A stretch of DNA of 7,628 nt from an uncultured Bacteroides sp. (lineage in GTDB: Bacteria > Bacteroidota > Bacteroidia > Bacteroidales > Bacteroidaceae), in NCBI RefSeq assembly GCF_910586915.1, contig NZ_CAJULN010000071.1, forward strand, positions 1 through 7,628, read 5' to 3'. Under the pieces are notes generated by a model. It searched no databases. It was given only the letters and a program-made list of their open reading frames with translations, and was not told where the DNA came from. A program made the position numbers and the translations under genes. Below are positions 7,605-7,628 of this stretch, in pieces; position 1 is the stretch's first letter; each line of letters starts with the position of its first letter.

Positions 7605-7627
7605 CCTGAGTTCAGACAGAACTTAGG
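7605..7627. promoter_or_regulatory. Imperfect dyad upstream of susC; candidate operator or upstream terminator stem
   Basis: CCTGAGTTC (7605-7613), a 5-base spacer and GAACTTAGG (7619-7627) form an inverted repeat with 8 of 9 positions complementary. The odd position would be G-U in plus-strand RNA and A-C in minus-strand RNA. Its near edge is 44 bases upstream of the susC ATG. No clear TAnnTTTG promoter element appears between the dyad and the ATG, so the susC promoter may lie beyond the window. The dyad could be a regulator site or the stem of a terminator from an upstream gene. The window edge prevents a decision. Confidence 0.4.
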
Positions 7628-7628
7628 C

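Overview
The window looks like chromosomal DNA from a gut Bacteroides (Bacteroidales). It carries a SusC/SusD outer-membrane pair with a SusD lipoprotein signal. It also has a promoter of the Bacteroides type (TTTG, 20 bases, TATCTTTG). The sialidase closely resembles the NanH proteins of B. fragilis and B. thetaiotaomicron as I remember them. The species cannot be fixed from the sequence alone.

All four genes lie on the minus strand, so the biological order runs from high to low coordinates. (1) A short leader at 7561-7628 holds an imperfect dyad. (2) A SusC-like TonB-dependent transporter occupies 4234-7560. (3) A SusD-like glycan-binding lipoprotein (2634-4214) follows 19 bases after the transporter stop. 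(4) A 254-base gap at 2380-2633 holds a perfect 17-bp inverted repeat and then a Bacteroides promoter. (5) A secreted GH33 sialidase follows at 739-2379. (6) 24 bases later comes a GH20 beta-N-acetylhexosaminidase, of which only the first 238 codons (1-714) are inside the window.

Together this is most of a polysaccharide utilisation locus for sialylated host glycans such as mucin O-glycans or N-glycans. The sialidase removes terminal sialic acid and the hexosaminidase then removes exposed GlcNAc or GalNAc. The SusC/SusD complex captures and imports the released sialic acid or oligosaccharide across the outer membrane. The transporter pair may correspond to the NanO/NanU sialic acid importers of Bacteroides and Tannerella. 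That assignment is inferred from context.

The gene content is a known type of system and I see no wholly new one. The points that deserve a second look are non-coding. They are the long inverted repeat between susD and the sialidase gene, a promoter that corrects the sialidase start and separates its expression from susCD, a 21-base perfect palindrome inside the start of the hexosaminidase gene, and a dyad upstream of susC.
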